Assembly: GCA_905221605.1 (NCBI GenBank)
Contig: CAJNDS010002157.1
Location: 650,501-714,500 of the forward strand
Length of the DNA: 64,000 nt
Direction of reading: 5' to 3'
From: Symbiodinium natans
Taxonomy: Eukaryota > Sar > Dinophyceae > Suessiales > Symbiodiniaceae
Shown here: one piece after another, positions 40,330-51,738 of the stretch
Position numbering within the stretch: position 1 is the first letter of the stretch
Layout of the letters: each line of letters starts with the position of its first letter
Program-made: the position numbers and the translations under genes
The notes under the pieces: model-generated
The model's database searches: none
Seen by the model: the letters and a program-made list of their open reading frames with translations, nothing else
What the model was told of the DNA's origin: nothing

Positions 40330-40671
40330 ATGGACATGATGCGGCGTCGCTCTGAGCCTGGACTGTCGCCAACGGCCAATGAAGCCGAAGGAAATCGTGG
40401 TGATGGGGGTGAAGATCGACAACAAATGGTACAAGCACTGACAGATGGTAGGGAGGTTGCAATGATACAACCAACGCCTCAGGTGGAAAACGAAGTGGTT
40501 CCGGTTCAAGCAGCAAATCCTTTCTGGAGCGAGCGGGCTCAAGAAGAAATGAGACTTAGGCAGTCAAAGCCGGCAAGTCTTCCCGCGAGCGGAGGGGATA
40601 GGAGTGGTGAAGGTACGAGAAGACCACCTTCGCTGCAAGATCTTTTGGGTCAGGAACCTGCACCCTGTTGA
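40330..40671 (+). CDS. Copia Gag N-terminus
   Basis: The ATG at 40330 starts MDMMRRRSEPGLSPTANEAE, a hydrophilic Gln/Glu-rich segment. This frame ends at a TGA (40669-40671), but the next frame continues plausibly from about 40655 (LHPVERPSSGLMGQMERG). A single-base indel or a programmed shift near CACCCTGTTGAGAG would join them. An upstream in-frame codon at 40300 lies too close to the primer-binding site to be preferred. Confidence 0.5.
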   Translation: MDMMRRRSEPGLSPTANEAEGNRGDGGEDRQQMVQALTDGREVAMIQPTPQVENEVVPVQAANPFWSERAQEEMRLRQSKPASLPASGGDRSGEGTRRPPSLQDLLGQEPAPC

Positions 40672-43600
40672 GAGACCATCGTCAGGCTTAATGGGACAAA
40701 TGGAACGAGGTACTATTGGTGGAGTGCAAGCCGACGAAGAACTCATTCCTGATGTTAGTGGTGAAGAGCAATCTGAAGATATGGCGGTGGTGAAGCGTGC
40801 GCTGAAAGAGTTGCTTGTGCAGACAAAGGAGCTGGGGAACAGGTTGCATCGGGTGGAGGAAAAAAGCTATACCTCTGCTGCATCTGGGTCAGCTTCAAGG
40901 GCACGGAGCTCTGGAGTGGTGGACGCAAACACGGCATATCCTCTAGGAATGACTCCAGAGAAGCAGTACCTGCCAGGACAAGTTTTCTACACGGATGGTA
41001 TGGGTGGTTTTTGGACTGTGTTGCCTGATGGGACATGGCTGCCTATTGAGGGCTACGACCTGCCAAAGGGTTGTGATCTTCAATCCTTGCCTGGGTCCAG
41101 GAAGGGGGATGTTCAAGTGGAGGATGAAAAAGAAGTGCCAATGATGCATGTAGCTGAAGGGAAGAAACCCTCCAGATTGCCTCCATTGAATTACCCCACG
41201 GGAGGTCCTGCAAGTGGTGGATATGCAAGTGGACCACCTGGTTTAACACATGTTCCGATTACTTCCGTGCCATCAGGTGTTGATGGTTCTGCCGCACCTG
41301 TGGGGAACCAGCCCGGTTTTGTTTCAGCTCGGGAAACTGCAACGCAAGAGAACTCAGCAGGATCGGGTGGATATACAATGGTGGATGATGTTCCGTATCG
41401 GTGGAAAATGGTCGCTGGGAAGTTGGAATTAGAAAAGGTTCCGCTCACAGCTGTTACGCCCGGTATAGGACATGGACTACCTCAAGGGCCTGGTGGTAGG
41501 GTCAGTTTACCTCCTGGAGCAGTGGTGCCACGTGGTATGCCAATCACTGGTGATAGTTCTGGAACCGAACGTCCGGAGGCTCTCGGGAAGCATGTGATGA
41601 GCCTTCCAACTTTGGCAGACTACACACCAAGCAATCCGACGGCACTGGGTGATTGGATCGCAATGATCGAACCAATGTTGTCTTCACTGACAGATACAGG
41701 AAGAGTGTGGTGGCAATGCGTCTACTCAAAGGCATATCAAGCGTATGCCAAATGGTTGAGTGTTTCTCCGCTGGAAAGGTTGGGCATCAAGGCTGAGCTG
41801 GAAGGGCTCAAAGTGGTTCAAACTGTGCATGTTTTGTTGGAGCAGAGAGCGGTGTCTTTGCTGCTACAGGCGATCCCGGAGAGATTGAAGACCGAGATCG
41901 TTTCCACTCGAATGTTGGGGTCAGTGATGATATTTTACAAATTGCTGACGGTCTACCAACCAGGTGGAGCAAATGAGCGCAGCACAATGTTGAACTTCTT
42001 GGTGCAACCATCTCCAGCAACCTCGATCTCAGAGGCCATAAAGGGAGTGCGTCAATGGGCGCAATGGCGTTTCCGATTGAGGGAGTTGAGAGCGGCTGAG
42101 CCGGACGCTACCTTGCTTATCAAGGGATTGGATGGTTTGTCATCCGCGTTGCTGGCGAAACACCCTACGGTTCATTTCAGAGTGGCATCCTTTCGGGAGA
42201 AATTGGGGGTGGACTACTCGCCGACCTCTGAAACTGCGACAAAACTAGCTGAAATGTTACAGGCAGAGTTTGAACTGCTATTGCATAGTGCTGGTGAACA
42301 AGAGGTGAAGCAGGACTCGGACGCCAAGAAAAGGGCCAGGTTAAACAAGGCCCAAAAGGGAACTGGTGACGAGACAGAGGAGGGTGACAAAGGCAAAGGG
42401 AAAGGAAAAAGGTACAGCGGAGATGGTGAACGTCCTTTCTGTTGGATATATGGGAAGACCGATGCGGGGTGCAAGTTCGGATCCCGCTGCAAATTTCGCC
42501 ATGACAAAGACTCCCTTGAACGAGGAAGATGTTTTGAGTGTGGGGCCGTTGGCCATCTGCAGCCGCAATGTCCATATAAGGATGGTGCAAGTTCCAATGT
42601 GGACTCAAATCCTGAGAGGAGTAGATCTAAAGGGAATTCTCCCAAAGGGGGAAAGGGCGGCAAAGGTGCGAAATGGGGAAATGCCAAAAAGGCAGAGGTA
42701 GCTGAAGGGGGAGATGAGACGGCTAATGCGGGATTGGATAAAGGTTCTGCAAGTCCCTCATCGCCATCAACGGCCAATCAGGTCCTTGTTGAAGCGTTAG
42801 AGGTGCTGAAATCTATGAAGCTGTCATCAGAACAGTCGGCATCAAACGGGGATCCCAGTATTCGAATGTTATGTGGCTCTGGGCTGCTTCAGCAGGAAGG
42901 GAGAGTGGCGTTGGTGGATACAGCTGCTACGCATCTTGTGCGGACGCTTTTTCCATGGGAATGTTTACCAGACACTACTGTTATGGTGCAAAGCGCGCTT
43001 GGTGGTGTGACAATGAGGATTACAGAGAAAGGGACGTTGATTAGGGAAGACAATGGGCCCCTGATTATCCCTCTCTGGTTGATTTTGGAGTTTGGGGCGA
43101 ACCTCACTGTGATCAATGGGATGTGTCACGTGGGGGCAAAATCTTCGCTGGACCAGCTCTTGTGGTTTGAACATGGCTGTTTGGTTATGGATTACAAAAC
43201 AGCTGAAAAAATGGTTTTGCATGCTGAAAGGCAGCGTGTATCTTGGTCCCATTCTCAATGGAGGAATGGAAGGGCGGACTGTGGAGTCGGTTCGTCGGAT
43301 GCCACGTTGTTGCCGAAGCAGGGAGAAGGCCGAGGAGTATGCGTTCTACATGTGGCCAGGGTTTCTGACACCAATGAGTGTTCGGGAATGGGCATGTTGG
43401 ACTCGGGAGCATCACATCCTCTCAGATCACTTCGTCCTGGAGAACAGCTTCCGCAGCAAAAGGTGTTGGTGTCTTTAGCTGTTGGATCTCGGGAGATGTG
43501 TATTACCCCAGGTGGGACCCTGGTAACTCCTGAAATGGTAGATCCACTAGTGCCAATTGGCAAAGCGAGCGCCTTGGTTGGTCTCAGAGTTCAGTGGCGT

Positions 43601-45145
43601 GGTGGCAAGTGCACAGCCTCACATCCTGTTCTGGGGGAACTTCGCGTTCGTGATCTGAATGGGTGCCCTTGTTTGGAAAAGGAGGTGGCGCTTCAGATCA
43701 TTGATGAAATGGATTGGTGCTCCCCAAAGCAAGCTTTGAAGGTGGCACGTATGGTTCAAGGGTGTCCGAATACGGACAACGAGGTGGCTGTAAAAACGTC
43801 GTTGCAAAGCGCAGCGCGGACAGCGTCAGCGAATGAGGAGGAGTTCGTCCAGGCATGCTGGCGATTTCTTCGGTGGTATTATGGGGATATACCAGAAAAT
43901 ATGCTGATGGAGCTGTTGCCACGTGGAGATATTGCGGCGTTGCCTTTCAACCGTCATAAAAGGAGACGGCTGGCACGAGCAAAAAGGGTGGTGGTACACC
44001 TATTTTCGGGAAAACAAAAATGGCATTTTCCCAGTCGGGATGTGGAGGTACTGGAGCTGGATTTGACAAAAGGCGGTGACCTACATAATTCGAGCGTCTG
44101 GAAGTATCTTCTGCATCTGGCGGCTGAAGGAAAGGTGGTTGCTGTGGTTGGAGGACCTCCATGCAGGACAGTGTCAAGGTTGAGAGGTGAAGACGGTGGT
44201 CCACCTGTATTACGCCGGCGCTGTGGGCCTGAACGGTTGGGAGTAAAGAGTCTTCCTTGGCCACATCAAGAATTAGCTCAAAAGGATGGTGTTTTACTTC
44301 TGAAGATGCTTTTCCTATATGACGTGGCGGTGCATTCAAGGTGTGGAACTGCTGAAGTCATCAATGGAAGTTCTGTCTTCTTTGGCATGGAAAGCCCTGG
44401 GGACCCTGAACTCATAGGGAAGGATTTCTCTCAGAACGGCAAAACGGTCTTGAGTGCTGAGGATCTGGTGGATGGTTCTCAGGAAGGGCTCTCAAGTCCT
44501 ACCTTCTGGAGTTGGCCAGAGGTGAAAAGCTTTTGTGAGCGTTATGGAATGTACGCTGCACACTTTGATCAAGGAGCATTGGGACATGCTCTGGTGAAAC
44601 CTACGACTTTCCTGGTGTCTGATATGGAACTATGGGAATCGTTGGAACGGGTTCGCGTGGTTGTTCCGTGGTCGGCAACATTCGCTTCTACCCTGGAAGA
44701 GCGTATTGGACAATCCTCTATATGGGCGCGATGGGCGTTTGGATTGGTTAAAAGAATACGTCACAGGTTGGCACAATGGTTGCATGAGAGCGATGCTGAA
44801 CGGGAAGCTATGGTGTTAAAAAAAGAAGAACGAGAAGGGACGTTACGGAGGTTGACGACTGAGGAGCGAGCTTTCCGTGACCATTGCCTAAGGGGGCATA
44901 TTCCTTTCAGACGTGATTGTCAAATCTGTGTGTCTGCCGCTGGAAAAGAGCGTCGCCATTTGAGGCGAAAGCATGGGGATGCTTACACTTTATCATTGGA
45001 CTTAGCGGGTCCATACAAGTGTTCGAAGGATGCTCACCAGCAGAAGCCACGACACGCTGTTATTGGTGTGTATCAATTTCCAATGTTGGATCCCAATGTG
45101 GGTCGCCCTCCAGAAAAGGAGGAAGATGCGGATGACGTGATCTGA
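40656..45145 (+). CDS. Copia Gag, protease-like repeats, methyltransferase-like domain and integrase start
   Basis: Gag runs to about 42420 (KRALKELLVQTKELGNRLHR coiled coil, then a capsid-like UBN2-type region, for example LKTEIVSTRMLGSVMIFYKL). A CCCH finger (CWIYGKTDAGCKFGSRC then KFRHD, 42440-42505) and a CCHC knuckle (CFECGAVGHLQPQC, 42530-42571) follow. Two protease-like motifs are seen: VALVDTAATHLVRTL (about 42905) and GMLDSGASHPLRSLR (about 43390). The methyltransferase-like domain covers about 43975-44640, with VVVHLFSGKQKW (motif I) and VVGGPPCRTVSRLRG (motif IV, Cys at 44162-44164) and GMESPGDPE. The GAG-pre-integrase zinc site (HCLRGHIPFRRDCQICV) and the start of integrase (LSLDLAGPY) end the ORF, which stops after a frameshift near 45137. 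Confidence 0.85.
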
Positions 45146-45652
45146 AGGTGCTGGTGTTGGAGAATGGTTAGGCGATGCAGTCGCGAACTTCGAGGAGGAA
45201 GGCTCTGCACCGGTGGAACCTGCGCCAGTTCTGGAGGCGGAGGTGTTGAAAATTCAAGCTTCTGAAAAATCCTGGAAGGAACTGAAGGACCACTTGACCC
45301 AACCTGTCCGTATGATCAACTTCGTTATGGTGGAGCCGATTGTGGATAAACAACAAACAACTGTTTTGTCGGCAGTTCAAAGGATGATGGTGCGCTTGCA
45401 GAGACATGGGTATCCGGTGTTGAGAATCCACTCAGATCGAGCGGGGGAGTTTGTCAATGCACGCTTCCGGTCCTTTTGTGAAACTCGTCTGATATATAGG
45501 ACCACTGGTGATCCTGGAGTCCCGCAAACAAATGGGCGCGCTGAAGCATGTGTGGGTTTATTCAAACGTGGTGTCAGGTCGCTCTTAAAGGAGGCGCGAC
45601 TCGGGCCGGCGTACTGGGCACTGGCTGCTCGCCATTGGTCAATGTTACGGTG
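45138..45652 (+). CDS. Copia integrase core, interrupted
   Basis: In the frame of about 45150 onward the sequence reads VMVEPIVDKQQTTVLSAVQR, then RIHSDRAGEFVNARFRSF (second catalytic Asp) and DPGVPQTNGRAEACVGLF (catalytic Glu in N-G-R-A-E). It is cut at YWALAARHWSML|R by the DNA transposon at 45653. The same frame resumes at 59631 with QKAERELGLNP. The frame relation across the insertion is exact (13,978 bp plus a 2-bp duplication is divisible by three). Confidence 0.85.
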
Positions 45653-45676
45653 CCCCAACACTGCAAATGACCTAAA
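45653..45676 (+). repeat. DNA transposon left terminal inverted repeat
   Basis: Starts CCCCAACACTGCAAATGACC and ends TAAA. A perfect inverse lies at 59607-59630. Confidence 0.9.
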
Positions 45677-46410
45677 TTTAGGTAGGCAAGGATTTACATT
45701 AAATTTTTCATTTAGGTCACAAAATTTACGTAAAATTTTACCTAAATTGTAAAGTAAAATACTTTGAGTGTAATTTACACCGCAAGTAAATGTATTTAGG
45801 TTTGGAGTAAATATACATGTGTGTGGTGTGAAGGTTGCTTTGTTTTCAGCAGAAACATGTCCATATGCAAAAACAAACTGAAAGTCTCTGTGCAGTGCCA
45901 GGACTTTTGGGTGTGATGGGATGCATTTGATGCATGTTTTCGGCCTGGAAGCATTTAAATCCGAGATTTATTTTCGACAGATGTTGAAACATTTCAGGAG
46001 CAGCAGGCATGTTTCGGCCTTGAAGCACTTACTTCCGAGATTTACTTTCGACAATGTCACACAGTAGAAGCATTTACTTTCGACTGTGTCAGTCTGCATG
46101 TTTACATTCGAGGAGCAGCAGGCATGTACCGGCCTTGAAGCATTTACTTCCGAGATTTACTTTCGACGGTGTCACAGTATAAGCATTTACTTTCGACAGT
46201 GCCAGTCTGCATGTTTACATTCGAGGAGCAGCAGGCATGTTTGCAATCGACAACATTGAACTGTACACAGTGCTTGCTTTTCGGAGTTTACTGCATGCAT
46301 GATTGCTTTTGTTGAGCATGAACATGTAATGTTGAACTTGTGTGCCGGCTTGTGTGATCCAGCTCCATGTTTTGTGGTCTATACATAACGAGCCACAGCC
46401 ATATAGAGCC
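45677..46410. repeat. Left subterminal region of the DNA transposon
   Basis: It begins A/T-rich with ttacgtaaaattttacctaaa. From about 45945 tandem-like units contain catttacttccgagattta, ctttcgac and gtttacattcgaggagca. Such subterminal repeats often bind transposase. The same ttacattcga and ttactttcg words recur near 50450-50620 and 59170. Confidence 0.65.
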
Positions 46411-47718
46411 ATGGCTGCTTTGGCTGCAGCTTTCGCAGAGAGGGAAGAAGCGATCTGCATGAGCAAGGCTTCTGGGTCTAAGAATCGCCTGGTGGCCGAC
46501 CCAACCATTAGCTCTGACATGATCAAGCGGGTTCTTCGGTCTTACATGGAGTTCCAGAAGTGTGACGATTTGATGTCCTTGCTGGCACCACCGCCGGGAG
46601 GCCCGAGCCCATTGAGCTTCTCGTGGCACACCCCCCCTCACGGGGGGTGGCTGGTGAAATGCAGCGGGTTGTTGTACGACATAGTCGTGCAGGTTGCTGC
46701 AAACAGCAAGCTTCAATCCGTGAAGGTCCAAAAGGCCTTGAAAGATTTGCACACCGGCAAAGATATGTCGGTGCATACCTCTGGGAATCAGGGGGTGGCA
46801 GACATTTACGACAAGATCGACTTGTGCTTGAGGCTTCTACTTGCACATCTGAGACAGCTCAAACAGAACGAGGGTCTGAAGCTGAAGGTGTTTCGGTTGC
46901 TCAGCCGATCAGAACAAGTAAAAATCGACATGATCCTGGCGAAGTTGCAGCTGGACCTTACCAGTGTGCAGAACTTGGAGGAGTCCGAAAGAGAGACCCC
47001 GACAAGTGTCGAGATTGTTCCATGGGAGAATCCGAGTCCCTCGCCGAAGCCGAATGCATCACCTTTGACTGCTGCGGGCCAGAGTTCGGGGAATGATCTG
47101 GATGCCACAGGTTTGCCAAAGCTGCCAGCGATTTTCGACAAGATCATGTCAAAGTATAGCTCGGGGTCGCCTTGCTCCAGCTCGAGCCACACAAACCAAA
47201 TCAAGAAGAAGAAGCAGGGAAAGTGTGGCGCTAAGAAGCTAGGCAAGATGCAGCCCAAGAAGAAGATGAAGGCAGGCAGCGAGCCCAAGGCCGACATGTC
47301 GGACGAAGCCTTGCTCCGAGATGCGATGGAGTACGAGCCCCAGGCCGTTATGAAGAAGCCCAGCTCCCGAAGCAAGCCAAGCAAGCAGGCAAAGCCGATG
47401 AAGAAGCCCAGCTCCCAAAGCAAGAGAAAAACCCCGGCTGCCCTCTCGGACGAGTTTCCGGCAGCTGGGGAGGCCGAGGAGTATGGCAATGGCTACAAGT
47501 TCCAGGCGAAGAACTATGGCGAATGCAAGCTGGAGATGTACACAAAGAAGTCCTACATCAGGTACAAGGGCACCGACCAGAAGTGGAAGAGCATCGTGTC
47601 CAGCTGCATGGATGGCCACCACCAGCAGATTTGTAGGCAGCTTGTTGGGCATGTTCGAGAGGGCAAGTCGGGTTCCGAGCTGTTTGCGATTCGTGCTAGA
47701 ATCATGGAGACACTTTAA
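46411..47718 (+). CDS. Transposon accessory protein A, Lys-rich
   Basis: The ATG at 46411 gives 435 residues (an in-frame GTG at 46342 would add 23). The N-terminal half is globular and helical (SDMIKRVLRSYMEFQKCDDL, then DIYDKIDLCLRLLLAHLRQL). The middle is Ser/Pro-rich. A basic stretch (IKKKKQGKCGAKKLGKMQPK) and AKPMKKPSSQSK-type repeats suggest nuclear or nucleic-acid binding. The C-terminal domain (CKLEMYTKKSYIRYKGTDQK, then HHQQICRQLVGHVREG) looks conserved. I do not recognise a named family. The uninterrupted frame contrasts with the damaged Copia and suggests recent function. Confidence 0.65.
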   Translation: MAALAAAFAEREEAICMSKASGSKNRLVADPTISSDMIKRVLRSYMEFQKCDDLMSLLAPPPGGPSPLSFSWHTPPHGGWLVKCSGLLYDIVVQVAANSKLQSVKVQKALKDLHTGKDMSVHTSGNQGVADIYDKIDLCLRLLLAHLRQLKQNEGLKLKVFRLLSRSEQVKIDMILAKLQLDLTSVQNLEESERETPTSVEIVPWENPSPSPKPNASPLTAAGQSSGNDLDATGLPKLPAIFDKIMSKYSSGSPCSSSSHTNQIKKKKQGKCGAKKLGKMQPKKKMKAGSEPKADMSDEALLRDAMEYEPQAVMKKPSSRSKPSKQAKPMKKPSSQSKRKTPAALSDEFPAAGEAEEYGNGYKFQAKNYGECKLEMYTKKSYIRYKGTDQKWKSIVSSCMDGHHQQICRQLVGHVREGKSGSELFAIRARIMETL

Positions 47719-48470
47719 TATTTTGAATCCTAAGCCCTAAACCCTGGCTTGTCCGAGTGTGAGCGATTAAACCCTAAACCCTAAACCTTACACCCTAAAC
47801 CCTAAACCCTAAACCAAGCGGCCAGCAAGCTGCCTACAAGAAGCTGCCTATATGAAGAAAAGTTTCCGGGTTCACACATGTGACAGCACATGTGCTCTGT
47901 GTGGGGAAGAAATCTGCAATCGGCATTTGCATTCGGCCTTTACATGAAGCTTGTATTTGCATCGGCATTTACACGGTTTAGGGTTAGGGTTTAGGGTTTA
48001 GGGTTTAGGGTTTAGGGTTTAGGGTTTAGGGTTTAGGGTTTAGGGTTTAGGGTTTAGGGTTTAGGGTTTAGGGTTCGGCCTTTACATGAGTTTACATTCG
48101 GCCATTACATGAGACGTTCCTGTTTGCATTGGCATTTGCATTTGGCCTTTGCATGGGTTTACATTCGGCCTTACATGAGACATTTGCATTCCAGAACCGA
48201 AACCCTAAACCTATAACCCTTCAACCCTTAAACCTTTAAACCCTTAAACCCTTAAACCTTAAACCCTTAAACCCTCAACCCATATATGTTTCTTCACCCG
48301 GCAGTTTACTCTCGAGCTATTTTACACATGACACGAGATGAGAGGCGCTTTTGGGCTACATTGGTTTTACCTTCGTGTTACTTGCAGCAGATTGCACATG
48401 TGCATGAGATGTGAGACTGTTGTGGCCATATAAACACACACACAGAGCAGCACAAGTCTGGAGACCGTGT
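47719..48470. repeat. Spacer with telomere-like arrays
   Basis: CCCTAAA at 47764-47815, a long TTTAGGG array at 47982-48075 and CCTTAAA variants at 48215-48275. Between them gcatttgcattcggcctttacatg repeats. No gene. Confidence 0.75.
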
Positions 48471-48476
48471 AGAGCC

Positions 48477-48650
48477 ATGAGGGTGTACGTGAGCAATGTG
48501 TGGTTCGATGTCCAGAAGTGGCAAGTCCGGAACTGCCTGGAATCCTGGCACATAACCACGTGCACCGAGATCCAGGTTTGCCGAAAACCATACTGGCTCA
48601 GAAACTTGTCAGCATTTTACATCAGGCTTCTGTGTGTGTGTGTGTGCTGA
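48477..48650 (+). CDS. Transposon accessory gene B, exon with RRM-like N-terminus
   Basis: MRVYVSNVWFDVQKWQVRNC starts at the ATG 48477 and continues LESWHITTCTEIQVCRKPY. The pattern V-Y-V-S-N-V followed by a helix ending in L-E-S-W resembles the beta1/alpha1 part of an RNA recognition motif. Only about 45 residues are visible before a (GT)n run and an intron-like telomeric array (48657-48750). Confidence 0.4.
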   Translation: MRVYVSNVWFDVQKWQVRNCLESWHITTCTEIQVCRKPYWLRNLSAFYIRLLCVCVC

Positions 48651-49084
48651 CATAAAGGGTTTAGGGTTTAGGGGTTTCGGGTTTTTAGGGTTTAGGGTTT
48701 AGGGTTTAGGGTTTAGGGTTTAGGGTTTAGGGTTTAGGGTTTAGGGTTATGTTGGAGCAAGGTGGTTCTCCAAAGCCAGAGCGTTGCAGTTTGTTCCTCT
48801 CTTTCGAAGCTTGGTCTTTTGGGTGTGTATGAGTTTTACTTCGTTTTTTCCATTCATGTATATTTAACTTGATAGGGATTTCGGGTTATCAGGTTGTGCT
48901 CACATGTAAAATTATATAGTGTGAGGAGTCGGCAGAAGATGCTCGACGATGTGTAGAGACACTCAACGACCAATGGGTGCGAGGGTTCCTCGACACTTTC
49001 CAGTGAAGCCTTTTACTTTTGCTCGACAAATTAATTTTACATTTGTATTCTCCGAGAGATTCATTTTACATCTGTGGTTCTCAG

Positions 49085-49600
49085 AGGCTTTGCACCGGGA
49101 AGTGCTTACATGCCGAGCTGGCACGTGCCCCGACAGCTGCTCCGGCAACTCAATCAGCTGTTCCAGTTCCTCCACCTCCTCCACCAGCTGTTCCAGTTGC
49201 TGAACCTGCACTTCCTCCAGCTGGTGCTCCACTTCCTCCATGTGGTGTGATGACTCCACCCGAAGCTTTCCAGAGCTGGCCATTGCCTCCATGGCATTTG
49301 CCCATGCCTGTACCAGACCCGCCTGCAGTGGGCTCTTGGACCGGGGTTATACCGAATGCCTACAACAACCCGCTACTTCGGATGACTCCCTATTACCAAG
49401 GACCAATCAACTTTGCAAAGGCTCCGTTTATGTCTCCTGTTCCAGTTCACAGCCAGCCTGGTGGGAACGATGGCTGGCATCAGGATCAGAGTGGGGCCGA
49501 CGGTTCTGCTGGGCAGCAAAATGTGGCAGAGGGTGGTTTGGTCCACGAGGACGACAATGACAATGGAGTTCAGGAGGCACTTACTTTTGAAAAAACTAAA
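49085..49600 (+). CDS. Transposon accessory gene B, proline-rich exon
   Basis: The frame reads PTAAPATQSAVPVPPPPPPA, later PPEAFQSWPLPPWHLPMPVP and NAYNNPLLRMTPYYQGPINF, and ends in an acidic stretch (VHEDDNDNGVQEA) before a CCCTAAA array at 49598-49680. Low complexity but with Tyr/Trp/Asn motifs that look selected. It is presumed to be joined to the RRM-like and RS-like exons. Confidence 0.4.
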
Positions 49601-49779
49601 CCCTAAACCCTAAACCCTAAACCCTAAACCCTAAACCCTAAACCCTAAACCCTAAACCCTAAACCCTAAACCCTAAACCTAAGCCTCAAGCCCTAACCAA
49701 CCCTAAACCCTCAACCCTAAACCCGGTAGGGACCTAGGGGTCTTAGGTGTTTTCGGGTGAGAAGAAGATTGCTGTATTG

Positions 49780-50167
49780 TTTGTGAGAGGATCCTTTCCA
49801 GCTGATCGAGCAGGATCCTTTCCAGCTGATCGAGCAGCCAAATGATGGGGAGGACCCGGCTGGCTATGAGCTCCTTCGATTGAACCTCGAGAAGAGCCTG
49901 GCAGAGGAGGGGGAGGAGGAGGCACCTCTTGAACCGGAGGCCGACAAGGAGGACGAGGACGACGACAAGGAGGACGACAAGGAGGAGGAGGAGGTATCGG
50001 AGGAGGAAAAGAAAAAGAAGGACAAGAAGAAGAAGAAGAAGCAGCACCGGAGGAGGAGGTCGTCCACAAGCTCTCGGAGCCGGAGCCGGTCAAGAAGGAG
50101 GAGGCGATCCTCGGGTTCTGGCTCGGTGCGTCTTCGAGTGAGAGTTGAGAAGAAGAGGCACCGGTAG
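49780..50167 (+). CDS. Transposon accessory gene B, acidic and RS-like C-terminal exon
   Basis: After an intron-like stop the frame reads DPFQLIEQDPFQLIEQPNDG (a 24-bp tandem duplication), GYELLRLNLEKSLAEEGEEE, a long acidic Glu/Asp run, a Lys run, then HRRRRSSTSSRSRSRSRRRR and a stop at 50165-50167. The RS-like tail, with the RRM-like exon upstream, gives an SR-protein-like architecture. Low-complexity composition limits the inference. Confidence 0.45.
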
Positions 50168-51738
50168 AGCTGCTTTGTAATATTAAGTGCAGTTTTTGTT
50201 GCTCGGTTAGAAGATGTGTTGTTGCCATCCATCTCCTCGAAGTTATATAGATAGCACCCCGAAAACAATCATTGTTGTTTCGAGACGATGTAAGAAGCCT
50301 TCAAACCTTACTCCGAGCGACCGCTGTTGCACTCTTGCAGAGAGTAACATATGTGAAGCTGTGCCGTGCCTGACGATCTGGCACAGTGGACTAAGAGCAT
50401 TGCCGAAAGAGAGAGAAAAGAAACGGTGTCCTTTCTTTCCGTGTAACTTTTACATTCGATTGTAAACACTGACAGCACTTGAACACCGAGAAGAAATAGT
50501 TTTACTTTCGGAAGTTTACATTCGATTGCAAGCACTGCACCCAGCCACTTGAACCCCGAGAAGAAATAGTGCATTTACTTTCGGAAGTTTACATTCGGTT
50601 GCAAACACTGTACCCAGCCAGTTGAACCCCGAGAAGACCGAAAGCTGTCACCTGTTAGCCCGTACAAAAGACCCGAAACCCCTAAACCTTAAACCCGTCT
50701 ATCGAACCCTTTGACACAAATCTGCTAACCCCCGTGCCCTGAAACTCCTAAACCCCCCTAAACACCTATAAAACCAAAACCTAAGACCCTTAAACACATT
50801 TTGCCCTCAATTAGGGTTTAGGGTTTAGGGCTTAGGGTTTAGGGTTTAGGGTTTAGAGTTTAAGGTTTAGGCAAAGGGTGGTGGTCTCCAGTGGCCCGGT
50901 CTGGCGCTGCGCCTGATGGTGTGTGTGTGTGGTGTTTTGGTTCCTGTGTCTGGTTGTTCTTCACTCTTTTTTCCCGTAAATACTATACATTGTTCTCGAG
51001 CACAATATATAATTCTTCCACAACTTTCAGGCTTTAGGAATGCATTTTTTATTAAAACCAGAAAATTTTTTAAAAAATTAAAAAAAATATAAAAAAAATC
51101 AAAAAAAAGTGATGTAGTTTCGATGCAGTTTTGATGCTGTTTTGATGCAGTTCTGAAAACTGCATCAAAACTGCATCGAATTTGATGCAGTTTTACCTAA
51201 AACTGCATCAAAACTGCATCACTTTTAAAAACCGCATCAAAACAGCATCAAAACTGCATCGAAACTGCATCACACTTTTTTTTGATTTTTTTATATTTTT
51301 TAAAATATTTTTTGATTTTTTTTTTCAAAATATTTTTTATTAAAAAGGCATTTTTTTACATTTTGTTTGTTTTTTTTTGCTATTCGTCTTTAAAAATGTT
51401 TATATTTGTTCTTGAACTAATTGGTTTTGATTAAAAAAATTGTGTCAAGCCTGAAGTTTGTTGTGACATTTTGCTGTTGAGGGCTTTGTGTCTGATTCTC
51501 TTTTTTTACTTGTGAGAGGCTTGCCCAACCGTGTGTGTCAATGCAGTTTTTCCTGGATCCACATCAGTGTATATAGCGAGCTAAGTAACAATTGTCATAT
51601 CCCAGCTTTCGGGGCGATGCCTCCCAAGCAGATCCAGGCCTGGCCTCATGCTCCATGGCAGCCAAGCCACATGTGTAAAACAATTGTCTAGTCACAGAGG
51701 TAAAACCATGTTGACTTTTGGTTGACACAAAGGTAAGC
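50168..51738. other. Spacer with subterminal-type repeats, telomere-like array and a long palindrome
   Basis: Repeats of gaagtttacattcgattgcaa and cttgaaccccgagaagaaat lie at 50440-50640. TTTAGGG repeats at 50813-50870. The A/T-rich palindrome is at 51088-51294. A possible start of a further transcript near 51490-51690 is unassigned. Confidence 0.6.
51088..51294. repeat. Long palindrome built of GATGCAGTTTTGATGC words
   Basis: The left arm (about 51088-51148) reads aaaaaaaagtgatgtagttt, cgatgcagttttgatgctgt. The right arm (about 51232-51294) is its near-perfect inverse. The loop has two more small palindromes with the same word. Confidence 0.8.

Noticed and set aside
47239-47652. Minus-strand Leu-rich frames opposite accessory gene A
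   Set aside because: Antisense shadow of the Lys-rich coding sequence. The plus frame is longer and has a coherent composition.
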